Origin: Acetobacteraceae bacterium
GTDB taxonomy: Bacteria > Pseudomonadota > Alphaproteobacteria > Acetobacterales > Acetobacteraceae
NCBI GenBank assembly: GCA_030039695.1
Contig: JASHVB010000238.1
Coordinates: forward strand, 1 to 8,058
DNA length: 8,058 bases
Direction of reading: 5' to 3'
Shown: in pieces, positions 1-5,999 of the stretch
How positions within the stretch are numbered: position 1 is the stretch's first letter
Layout of the letters: every line of letters begins with the position of its first letter
Made by a program: the position numbers and the translations under genes
Notes under the pieces: generated by a model
The model's input: only the letters and a program-made list of their open reading frames with translations
What the model was told of the DNA's origin: nothing
Database searches by the model: none

Positions 1-37
1 GATTGCGGCCCAGAAGCCTGCCCCGGCGGAAGCAGCC

Positions 38-106
38 ATGCGCGCAAAACCTCACGCGGCAGGCCTCGTTCTGGTGCTAGTGGCCTGCGAGCCGCTAACG
101 AGCTGA
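38..106 (+). CDS. Possible 22-residue lipoprotein-like small ORF
   Basis: A 22-codon ORF runs from ATG 38-40 to TGA 104-106. It has a GGCGGAAG stretch just upstream that could serve as a ribosome binding site. The peptide has a basic start (Met-Arg-Ala-Lys), a hydrophobic run of about ten residues (A7 to A16), and a lipobox-like L14-V15-A16-C17, leaving a mature tail of only CEPLTS. This is the plan of very small lipoproteins such as the entericidins, which are stress-regulated, but I see no sequence match beyond that plan. It ends 5 bases before the CsbD start, so the two could share a message. In so short a frame in GC-rich DNA a chance match is quite possible. Confidence 0.22.
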   Translation: MRAKPHAAGLVLVLVACEPLTS

Positions 107-111
107 AGAGA

Positions 112-309
112 ATGATGGACGAGGATCGCGTGGAAGGTGCGGGGCGCCAGGCGAAGGGCGCCGTGAAGGATGCTGCCGGCGAGGCGCTCGGCGACGAGAC
201 GATGCAGACCGAGGGCAAGGCCGAGAAAGCCGCCGGCAAATTGCAGAGCGCGGTCGGCGGCGCCAAGGATGCCGCACGCCAGACCGCAAAGGAATGGGGC
301 AACCGCTAG
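112..309 (+). CDS. CsbD-family stress-response protein
   Basis: This encodes a small, highly charged, alanine- and glycine-rich protein of 65 residues. It opens with MMDEDRVEGAGRQAKGAVKD, which matches the CsbD family (YjbJ of E. coli, CsbD of Bacillus). The usual two-part pattern is visible: an EGxxxQxKGxxK block near residues 8-19 and a second EGKAEKAAGKLQ block near 34-45. There is no signal peptide or membrane segment, so the product is probably cytoplasmic. Family members are abundant under general stress or osmotic shock, but their molecular role is unknown. Two ATGs lie in tandem (112 and 115). A weak AAGAG motif lies closer to the ideal distance from the second, so the first residue is uncertain. 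The frame stays open to the left edge, but that stretch (Arg/Ser/Gly-rich) does not resemble the family and I exclude it. Confidence 0.9.
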   Translation: MMDEDRVEGAGRQAKGAVKDAAGEALGDETMQTEGKAEKAAGKLQSAVGGAKDAARQTAKEWGNR

Positions 310-352
310 CGTATCGGGGCTGCCGCGCCGCCATGCGTAGCCTGCTGCGCCG

Positions 353-1405
353 TCAGCTTTCGGGGCTGAACCCCATAATCGATGCAAAGCGCTCGCGGTA
401 GGCTGGCCATACCTCCGGGTTGACCAGCCGAGGCGGGCGCCTCCCGTCCAGAATGTCCAGCACCTGCTCTGCCGCAAAACGCGACATGTTCTCGCGCGAT
501 TCTTCGGTCGCGCCAGCGGTGTGCGGGCTCACCAGTACATTGTCGAACTTCAGCAGAGGATGGTCATGCGGCGGCGGTTCTTCCTCCCAAACATCCAATC
601 CGGCGCCAGCGATACGCTTGTTCGCCAGAGCGTCGGCCAGCGCCTCTTCGTCGTGGATGAAGCCGCGTGCGGTGGTTATGAAATACGCATCCGGCCGCAT
701 CAAACCGAACGCCCGCGCATCCATCATGCGGCGAGACTGGCGCGTCAGTGGGCAGTGCACCGAGACGAAATCGGCCTGGCGTAGCAGATCATCAAGCTCC
801 ACCTTCTCCGCCCCACGCGCTGCGATTTGCTCGGAGGTCAAATACGGGTCGTACGCCAGCACCCGCATGTTGAACAACCCGCGGCACAGCTCGGCGACGC
901 GGCCACCAACGTTGCCGATACCCAGGACTCCGACGGTGCGCTTCAGTAGCTCGCGGCCGATGTACTGGTTGCGCGGAATGTCCGGGCCAGCACGCATTCG
1001 GCGATCGGTCTCGATGATGCGCTTCGAAAGCGTCAGCATCATCGCGAGCGCGTGCTCTGCCACGCCCTCCTTGTTGCCGCCGGACTGGTTGACCACGGCG
1101 ATGCCGCGTCGGGTGCAGGCCTCGACGTCCACGGTGTCGTAACCCGCGCCGTTCGACGAGGCAGCAACCAGATTCGGCACGCGATCCAGCAACCCGTCGG
1201 TCACCTGAAAATGCGGCGCAATCACCTGCCGCGAAGCGCCGATCTGATAGACATGCGCCGCGTTCAGAATGGGCGCCACGATATCGTCCGGACTTTCGTT
1301 CTCCAGCCGGTCGAGTTGCACGTCCGGGCGCTCTGCCAGGATTTGCGCGTAGAGTGGAGAAGACAGATATTTCACGTAGAATACGCGTTTGGCATTCGGT
1401 GCCAT
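353..1405 (-). CDS. D-2-hydroxyacid dehydrogenase (NAD-dependent)
   Basis: A 350-residue member of the D-isomer specific 2-hydroxyacid dehydrogenase family, which interconverts 2-hydroxy and 2-oxo acids with NAD(P)H in the cytoplasm. The split catalytic domain occupies roughly residues 1-115 and 305-345, and the Rossmann domain lies between. Visible motifs are NQSGGNKEGVAEHA (107-119), the dinucleotide loop G162-I-G164-N-V-G167, an acidic D186 after the second strand, and TTARGF with R247. D271-V-W-E-E-E276-P and PHTAG with H295 complete the Arg-Glu-His catalytic set. At 350 residues it is slightly longer than the usual 310-340. The start has AGAGGA 6 bases upstream on the minus strand. It points the same way as the CoA-ligase operon but lies about 770 bases beyond it. 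The substrate is unassigned: phosphoglycerate, glyoxylate/hydroxypyruvate and other 2-oxo acids are all used in this family. Confidence 0.92.
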   Translation of the reverse strand: MAPNAKRVFYVKYLSSPLYAQILAERPDVQLDRLENESPDDIVAPILNAAHVYQIGASRQVIAPHFQVTDGLLDRVPNLVAASSNGAGYDTVDVEACTRRGIAVVNQSGGNKEGVAEHALAMMLTLSKRIIETDRRMRAGPDIPRNQYIGRELLKRTVGVLGIGNVGGRVAELCRGLFNMRVLAYDPYLTSEQIAARGAEKVELDDLLRQADFVSVHCPLTRQSRRMMDARAFGLMRPDAYFITTARGFIHDEEALADALANKRIAGAGLDVWEEEPPPHDHPLLKFDNVLVSPHTAGATEESRENMSRFAAEQVLDILDGRRPPRLVNPEVWPAYRERFASIMGFSPES

Positions 1406-1435
1406 GTCGGATCCTCTCCCGTTCGTGCGCTAGCC

Positions 1436-1464
1436 AATCGTCCGCGAACGACGGGCCGGGTCAA
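1436..1464 (-). promoter_or_regulatory. Weak candidate promoter of the D-2-hydroxyacid dehydrogenase
   Basis: On the minus strand TTGACC (1459-1464) is followed after 17 bases by ACGATT (1436-1441), about 30 bases before the start codon. The -35 box is good and the -10 box is poor. A separate promoter is plausible because the gap from the preceding cupin gene is about 770 bases. The exact site is a guess from consensus only. Confidence 0.2.
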
Positions 1465-1693
1465 GCCCCTGCCGCCGCGCCGAGCGTGGCGCAAGTGCCA
1501 TCCAAACATGGTGGCGGCACTGACCAACCGGGCGTCGTCCGCGTCGTGACGCCCGATGCTCAGAACCGGGCCGAGGTCATTGCACGCCACGGCCCGGGCC
1601 CGCGGAATACCCTGGCCACGTCACCCTGTCACACCTTCCACCGTCATGCTCTGACAGAGGCGCAGGTGCGGCTCAAACGTCGATCTCAGTGAT

Positions 1694-1710
1694 CACCCAC
1701 GCCATGGGTG
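1694..1710. repeat. Short perfect hairpin, 6-bp arms
   Basis: CACCCA (1694-1699) and TGGGTG (1705-1710) are exact reverse complements separated by the 5-base loop CGCCA. There is no T-run on either side, so it is not a standard intrinsic terminator. It may be chance in GC-rich DNA. Confidence 0.35.
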
Positions 1711-1832
1711 TTCTTGCGGGTGAGAATTAGCCGGCCAGCGGGCGGCGAGCGCCTCGCCGAGCATCGCAAGATCGGCGTGGCGCCTGTCCCGGCCGGTCGG
1801 CACGAGGGCTACGCTGCCCTGCCTGGCGGCCC

Positions 1833-1850
1833 GAGCATCATCAGATGCTC
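1833..1850. repeat. Perfect hairpin, 7-bp arms and 4-base loop
   Basis: GAGCATC (1833-1839) and GATGCTC (1844-1850) are exact reverse complements around the loop ATCA. The downstream plus-strand sequence is ACGATGATTCC and the minus-strand side is GGGCC-rich, so neither direction has a U-tract. It could be a regulator half-site pair, an RNA hairpin, or chance. Confidence 0.4.
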
Positions 1851-2174
1851 ACGATGATTCCGTCCGTCGATTGCATCCAAAACGGCTGGGTCGCCGTCAA
1901 TTTGCTGGCCACCGGCCACCCCCGTTGGCGATGCCTAACGATGCCCCGGGCGATCGTCGAAATTCCATACGCACCGGCGTGCCTGAAATGTACCGGATTG
2001 GCCTCGTACCTCTGTCATACTATCAGAACATATTCAACTGACGACATGGCCAAACAGTGCGCCACAATTCAAAAATCAATATACGTTGGCCCTCAGTGCA
2101 GGCTCCCCACGTGGTGCCGCGCGTTCACTCATTCGCAATTCGAGATGTGCTGCGCCCAGGGCAGCCGGGGCCGC

Positions 2175-2633
2175 TCAGCCTCCCAAGAACTGTGCCACGG
2201 TCGGATTGGCCTTCATCGTCGCGAGCTGCTCCTCGGTCGGAAGCTGCGGGCGGTCGCGCTGCTGGTTTACCATGCACAGGAAGCCCATCGGGTCGCCGGC
2301 ATTTGCACGCAACTGATGCCACGTCCAGGCGGGAATGCTGATCAGATCGAACGTCTTCACCGGGTGCACCGTATCGCCGAGCAAGCATGTGCCGTGGCCG
2401 CGCAGGATCATCACCGCGTGCGCATGCTCGTGCCGCTCCAGCGTCGAGTGGCCCCCCGCGTCCATCTCGAAATAGCGCAGCTCGCAGCCCATGTCCGTTT
2501 CATGGAACAAGACCTGGCGCGAGATATCCTTGAACGGTGCGCTGCCGTCCTGCTTGTAGGGCTGGCATACCACGCCGTCCCAGCGATAATCGCTACGGAA
2601 TTTTCGCACGAGGTCAGGCTTCTCTTCGTCCAT
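2175..2633 (-). CDS. Single-domain cupin protein
   Basis: A 152-residue one-domain cupin (double-stranded beta-helix), probably a cytoplasmic metal-binding enzyme or ligand-binding protein. Cupin motif 1 lies near residues 60-81, with H68, H70 and H72 in ERHEHAHAVMILRG. The Glu that usually follows the HxH pair is not in its standard place, so E66 or H72 may serve instead. Motif 2 is IPAWTWHQ with P101 and H106, the expected last metal ligand. A tail of about 30 residues with LPTEEQLATM follows the barrel. The gene starts 5 bases after the stop of the RuBisCO-like gene, and its AGGA ribosome binding site overlaps that stop codon, so it is the last gene of the three-gene operon. Co-expression suggests that it works on the same metabolite, for example as an isomerase, epimerase, decarboxylase or dioxygenase. 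The sequence does not decide which. Confidence 0.9.
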   Translation of the reverse strand: MDEEKPDLVRKFRSDYRWDGVVCQPYKQDGSAPFKDISRQVLFHETDMGCELRYFEMDAGGHSTLERHEHAHAVMILRGHGTCLLGDTVHPVKTFDLISIPAWTWHQLRANAGDPMGFLCMVNQQRDRPQLPTEEQLATMKANPTVAQFLGG

Positions 2634-2638
2634 GAGTC

Positions 2639-3721
2639 CTACCGGTATTTGTGGTCCGCCACGGCGCGCGTGAACGAAGTGGTCGCCTGGGTCAGCCGCT
2701 CCTGCGCCAACAGCAGGCTGCCACCTATCAGCAACATTGCGTCGGGCCCGTAGAAGTCAAGCAGCTCCGGGGTCCGTTCCAGAGTCATGCCGCCGGCGGG
2801 AACCGGCATGGCCGGGCACAAGCCAGCGCGCGCATTGTCGGCGAGACCGCGGCAGGTCTCCAGGGTATAGCCAAACCGTCCACCGTAATTGGGAAAGATC
2901 ACCGCATCGGCGCCAAGCAGCGGAAATAGCTTGCCAATCAGAAGTTCGGGAGCGATCCGCGCGGCGCCCCCCATCGCGGGATGCGCGAAAAACGCCATGT
3001 CGGGAAATTCACGAACCAGAGCTTGCATATTGGCGAAGCCGGCGATGACGGGCGCGATCAGCAGGCAGTCGAGGCCGAGGTCGCGCGCGATCGCGGCCTG
3101 ATCCCGCATCGTGTCGAGATCGCCGGACAGGCTGGGCAGATAATGCGTGGGGTGGCCCGTCGTCTGTGTCGCACGAACGACGCCGTCCGCGCAGGCGCGC
3201 ACGCGGTCGGCAAAGCGGCTGTAGGGTTGATCGGCGAGGCCGTGGTCATCCTTGATGTAGTCGATGCCGCCGCGGGCGAAGCGTTCCGCCAGATCGGCGA
3301 GCCGTTGCGGCGAGAGACCCTGGGGCTTCAGCGCGGAGCAGGTCAGCGCACGCCCGAATGCTCCGACGCGCGCGCGCAGCCCGGCGATACCATGGCGGGG
3401 GCCGGAAAAACCGCCCGGCAACGCCACGTCGTGTAGAACGACATCGTCATGCAGCGACGTGTTGCCGAACAGCATGTTGAGCAACTGCCCTGCGTCATTT
3501 CCGATGGTCGCAGCAGCGAGGCCGACGCGCACCGCAAACACGCCGTTGCCGAGATCGTTGATCGACTGCACTTCGCCAACGATGTCGCGCAGCACGGCTG
3601 GATCGTCGATGGCCTCCAACGGCATTTCGACGCTTTGCTCGACCGCAATCGTCCTGGCGCGCGCATCAATGGCTGCCGCGTCACTGCGCACGCGATAGGT
3701 AACGACAATGCGATCGCTCAT
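2639..3721 (-). CDS. RuBisCO-like protein (form IV large-subunit homologue)
   Basis: A 360-residue RuBisCO large-chain homologue, shorter than the roughly 470 of true RuBisCO. An N-terminal domain (about 1-110, with LFGNTSLHDD at 84-93) precedes a TIM barrel (about 112-350). The barrel has LKPQGLS (K132, matching the proton-transfer Lys175 region), GGIDYIKDDHG (K157, D158, D159, matching the carbamylated Lys201 and Asp203 region) and HPAMGG (H247). Several residues needed for CO2 fixation are changed. The Glu204 position is H160, the loop-6 region reads FPNYGGRFGY without the usual Lys334, and the SGG phosphate-binding segment reads PAGG (308-311). It is therefore not a carboxylase. Known relatives include the MtnW enolase of methionine salvage and OiaX of apionate catabolism, which act on enolisable sugar acids or phosphates. 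The start overlaps the CoA-ligase stop by ATGA (3718-3721) and has no clear ribosome binding site, which suggests translational coupling. Confidence 0.93.
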   Translation of the reverse strand: MSDRIVVTYRVRSDAAAIDARARTIAVEQSVEMPLEAIDDPAVLRDIVGEVQSINDLGNGVFAVRVGLAAATIGNDAGQLLNMLFGNTSLHDDVVLHDVALPGGFSGPRHGIAGLRARVGAFGRALTCSALKPQGLSPQRLADLAERFARGGIDYIKDDHGLADQPYSRFADRVRACADGVVRATQTTGHPTHYLPSLSGDLDTMRDQAAIARDLGLDCLLIAPVIAGFANMQALVREFPDMAFFAHPAMGGAARIAPELLIGKLFPLLGADAVIFPNYGGRFGYTLETCRGLADNARAGLCPAMPVPAGGMTLERTPELLDFYGPDAMLLIGGSLLLAQERLTQATTSFTRAVADHKYR

Positions 3722-5763
3722 GTGCGCGGCACCACCAGCGCATCGACCGCTATCGCGCCATACTCACCCAGCATTACGGGGTTGATGTCGATCGCCTCCA
3801 GTTGGTCACCCAATGTGATAGCGGCAGTCTGCAGCGCACATAAGAGTTCGACAAAGGCAGCAATGGTGCCCCGGTATTGCCACCGCTTGCTGCATAGCAC
3901 GGCACCCAATCCACTGTTCGCCACGCCCTGTTCGATCGCCTCGCGTCCGATCGGAATCGCCCAGACGCGAGATTGACGCAGTGCCTCAGTGTAGATGCCA
4001 CCCAGCCCGGCCAGCAACACCAACCCGACCCCAGGTGATCGCGCCACGCCCGCGATGGCCTCGAACGCCGCTGGAACCATCGGCTGCACGATCAGGCGCG
4101 CCGCGCCGATGGAGGTGAACCCGGACTGCAGTGCCGCGTCGTCGCGCAGGTTGGTACGCACCAGCCCGAGCTCACTCTTGTGCCCAACGCCCTCAACCAC
4201 CCCTTTCAACACCACGGGCCAGCCGACCCGCGCAGCGGCGGTGCGTGCTTGCTCTAGCGTGGCGCACTCAACGGTCGTAACCACCGGCACGCGGAATGAG
4301 CGCAGCAAGGCGAGGCTTTCCGGTTCGGTCAATGCACGCCTTGGTAATTCCGGAGCGGACGACGTTTCGACCAGAGGCGGAGGCACCGGTGGCGGCGTAA
4401 GCATCGCACTAATCGACTCCAGTACGATATCTGTCTCCGCAAACACATCCATGCCACGCGATTCATACCACGCGCGTTCGGTTTCCGGCATGCCGCCGGG
4501 CGCGACGATCAGCAGCGGCTTGCCTGACGCTTCTCGCGCGTTCGCCAACGCCGCGCGGATCGGATCGCCCTGCCACGGGTTCATTGAATGCACCAAGGCG
4601 AGCATCGCACCCACATCCGGATCATCTGCGAGTAGCGACGGAACCTGCGCCGCCCGGCGCATGCCGCCGAAGATGCCCAGATCCAGGGGGTTGCCGATCC
4701 GGGAGAACTTGCGTTGTTCGTCGATGCGCTGGTGGGTCTGTGAGGCAAATTCCGCAAGTGGCACGTGCAGCGCGGCGCAGCGGTCGGCGATCAACGAGGC
4801 GCCTGCGCCCGAGGTGGACATCGCACCTAGCCTGCCGGCACGGCGTCCGTACTTGTTTAGCATCGCACCGGCGGTCATGAAGCCTTCCAGGCTGGACGCG
4901 ACGGCGACACCGCTTGCCTGGAACAAGGCATTGTAGGCGGCGCAATCGCCGGCCAACCGGCTGGAATGGGCCGCGGCCGCCTGCGCGCCCGCCTCGGAGC
5001 CACCGATCTTCAGGACCACGACGTGCTTGCCAGCATCGGCGGCCGCCAACGCCAGGCGGCGGAAGCGTTGACCGTCGCTCAGCGAATCGATCAGCAGCGC
5101 GATCACGCGCGTAGGTTCGTGGCCGATCGCGTACTCCATGTAATCCAAGACTGAGAGATCGGCCTCGTTGCCGGCGGAAGCGAACAGCGACAGTCCAGCG
5201 TCCAACATCGCAAGCCGGCCGGCCATGGCATCGAACAACGCGCCGGAGTGCGAGAAGATTGAGATGCCGCCCGAAGGCTGCCACTTCGCATGCGACGTGT
5301 TGAACCCAATCGAAACCGGACAATGGGCGTTGTAAACGCCGTTGCAGTTCGGGCCGACGATGCGGATACCGGCCTCCTGTGCAATCCGCGCGAGTTCTTT
5401 CTGGCGTTCTGCGCCCGCGGCGTCGAGGCTTTCTGCATAACCGGCCGAGCCGACGATCGCTGCTTTCAGGCCCGCCGTGGCACAATCGCGGACCGCCTGA
5501 ACTGCAGCTTCGGCAGGAATGGCGAGGAACGCGACATCCACTTGCTCGGGAACCGATGTGAGATCGGGGAAGCAGGGTATGCCGCTGACATCGGTCAGCC
5601 GGCGACTGATGCCGTACACGCCGCCACGGAAGCCGGTGTCGCGCAGGTTATTCAGGACGATGTAGCCGTGCTTGGTGGTATCGTCGGATGCACCGATCAC
5701 CGCAACCGCGCGCGGGTGGAACAACGCATGGAGCGCGTCGTGGGAGGATAGCCGATTCGGCAT
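3718..5763 (-). CDS. ADP-forming acyl-CoA synthetase (fused alpha-beta CoA ligase)
   Basis: A 681-residue protein of the acetate-CoA ligase (ADP-forming) superfamily, which makes an acyl-CoA from an acid, CoA and ATP through phosphohistidine relays. Domain order: CoA-binding Rossmann (about 10-140, with FHPRAVAVIGAS and IRIVGPNCNG), succinyl-CoA-ligase-like domains (about 150-450), a proline-rich linker (457-464), and ATP-grasp (about 475-681, ending AIDINPVMLGEYGAIAVDAL). H266 in AAAAHSSRLAG and H528 in GVGHKSELG match the two phosphorylated histidines; K520 is a likely ATP ligand. I chose ATG 5763 because AGGAG lies 10 bases upstream and family homology begins just after it. The frame stays open to an ATG at 5931, but those extra 56 residues translate a hairpin-rich intergenic stretch. 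The substrate is unknown; a precedent for catabolic use is the feruloyl-CoA synthetase FerA of Sphingobium SYK-6. It is the first gene of the ligase, RuBisCO-like, cupin operon. Confidence 0.93.
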   Translation of the reverse strand: MPNRLSSHDALHALFHPRAVAVIGASDDTTKHGYIVLNNLRDTGFRGGVYGISRRLTDVSGIPCFPDLTSVPEQVDVAFLAIPAEAAVQAVRDCATAGLKAAIVGSAGYAESLDAAGAERQKELARIAQEAGIRIVGPNCNGVYNAHCPVSIGFNTSHAKWQPSGGISIFSHSGALFDAMAGRLAMLDAGLSLFASAGNEADLSVLDYMEYAIGHEPTRVIALLIDSLSDGQRFRRLALAAADAGKHVVVLKIGGSEAGAQAAAAHSSRLAGDCAAYNALFQASGVAVASSLEGFMTAGAMLNKYGRRAGRLGAMSTSGAGASLIADRCAALHVPLAEFASQTHQRIDEQRKFSRIGNPLDLGIFGGMRRAAQVPSLLADDPDVGAMLALVHSMNPWQGDPIRAALANAREASGKPLLIVAPGGMPETERAWYESRGMDVFAETDIVLESISAMLTPPPVPPPLVETSSAPELPRRALTEPESLALLRSFRVPVVTTVECATLEQARTAAARVGWPVVLKGVVEGVGHKSELGLVRTNLRDDAALQSGFTSIGAARLIVQPMVPAAFEAIAGVARSPGVGLVLLAGLGGIYTEALRQSRVWAIPIGREAIEQGVANSGLGAVLCSKRWQYRGTIAAFVELLCALQTAAITLGDQLEAIDINPVMLGEYGAIAVDALVVPRT

Positions 5764-5773
5764 CGATGGTTGG

Positions 5774-5778
5774 CTCCT
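5774..5778 (-). promoter_or_regulatory. Ribosome binding site fixing the CoA-ligase start
   Basis: AGGAG on the minus strand lies 10 bases before ATG 5761-5763. The alternative upstream start at 5931 has no comparable site. This supports the 681-residue product over the 737-residue one. Confidence 0.7.
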
Positions 5779-5794
5779 GGGGCTTGGCGGGCCG

Positions 5795-5823
5795 ATTGTG
5801 CGTCGAATCCGCTCATCCGCGAA
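5795..5823 (-). promoter_or_regulatory. Weak candidate promoter for the CoA-ligase operon
   Basis: On the minus strand TTCGCG (5818-5823) and CACAAT (5795-5800) are separated by 17 bases, about 32 bases upstream of the start codon. The -10 box matches consensus at four of six positions and the -35 box at three. It lies beside the inverted repeat at 5840-5862, which would sit just upstream of the promoter where an activator or repressor could bind. Prediction by eye only. Confidence 0.22.
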
Positions 5824-5839
5824 GCGGGCAGGTCGCGGT

Positions 5840-5862
5840 GCTCCCCACCCAGGGTGGGGAGC
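5840..5862. repeat. Perfect 11-bp inverted repeat in the divergent intergenic region
   Basis: GCTCCCCACCC (5840-5850) and GGGTGGGGAGC (5852-5862) are exact reverse complements around one central A. The 23-base palindrome sits between the divergent CoA-ligase and crotonase genes. It could be an operator for a regulator of both transcripts, or one copy of a dispersed extragenic palindromic repeat. The second reading is supported by a nearby CCGC-GAA-GCGG hairpin (5817-5827) and a further stem at 5907-5940. It has no U-tract and lies between divergent starts, so a terminator role is unlikely. Confidence 0.7.
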
Positions 5863-5906
5863 CAGCGTCGCGGAACGCCCGAACGGCTCGCCCCTCACCC
5901 GCGTCC

Positions 5907-5940
5907 CGGCGCCGCGCGACTGCGCCGCCACGCAGCGCCG
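5907..5940. repeat. Imperfect GC-rich stem upstream of the crotonase gene
   Basis: CGGCGC (5907-5912) pairs with GCGCCG (5935-5940). An alternative inner stem, CTGCG (5920-5924) with CGCAG (5931-5935), shares one base with it. With the hairpins at 5817-5827 and 5840-5862 it makes most of the 236-base divergent spacer palindromic, a pattern typical of REP-like intergenic repeats. Confidence 0.35.
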
Positions 5941-5999
5941 GAGAGGTGATTTGAAGCGCCCGCCGTGGCACAGTTTTCGCTCAGCGACGGAGATGACTG

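Larger units (their letters stand above)
1693..1935 (-). pseudogene. Possible decayed gene remnant, unidentified
   Basis: Two minus-strand stretches in different frames read like parts of one protein. The upstream part (about 1935 down to a TAG at 1809-1811) contains the string IDGDPAVLDAIDGR. The downstream part (about 1848 down to a TGA at 1693-1695) contains GSVALVPTGRDRRHADLAML followed by GEALAARWPA. A shift near 1820-1845 would join them into about 75 residues. Neither part has a good start codon with a ribosome binding site, and I do not recognise a family. GC-rich non-coding DNA often yields stop-free frames, so this is only a suggestion of a broken gene between the operon and the dehydrogenase. 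Confidence 0.18.
1406..2174. other. Long intergenic tract without a convincing gene
   Basis: About 770 bases separate the end of the cupin gene from the start of the dehydrogenase gene. No frame on either strand gives a recognisable protein. The longer plus-strand frame that begins near 1845 is mostly antisense to the cupin gene. The tract contains the 10-base palindrome GGCCCGGGCC at 1591-1600, two short perfect hairpins (1694-1710 and 1833-1850), a possible decayed minus-strand reading frame (1693-1935), and an AT-rich patch around 1985-2090. The patch stands out against the GC-rich surroundings and may hold a promoter or operator. It would be an unusual amount of empty DNA inside one operon, so a lost gene is a reasonable suspicion. 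Confidence 0.5.

Noticed and set aside
1..111. Upstream in-frame extension of the CsbD gene to the left edge
   Set aside because: The frame is open but has no ATG before 112, reads as Arg/Ser/Gly-rich filler, and family members begin near the MDEDRVEG-type sequence.
362..374. GGGG-CTGAA-CCCC hairpin as a terminator between CsbD and the dehydrogenase
   Set aside because: The stem is only 4 bp, lies within the last codons of the dehydrogenase gene, and has no T-run.
420..1142. 240-residue plus-strand frame opposite the dehydrogenase gene
   Set aside because: It is Ser/Arg-rich with no family resemblance and is fully antisense to a gene with all its catalytic motifs.
1845..2753. 302-residue plus-strand frame across the gap and the cupin gene
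   Set aside because: Most of it is antisense to the cupin and to the end of the RuBisCO-like gene. Its unique first part is Cys/Trp/His-rich and unlike a real protein.
2639..3721. True RuBisCO (CO2-fixing) large subunit
   Set aside because: The loop-6 lysine, the Glu of the KDDE motif and the SGG segment are not present, the protein is about 110 residues short, and no small subunit or phosphoribulokinase is in view.
4622..5485. 287-residue minus-strand frame inside the CoA-ligase gene
   Set aside because: It is an alternate-frame shadow, extremely Arg-rich, inside a gene with clear domain motifs in the main frame.
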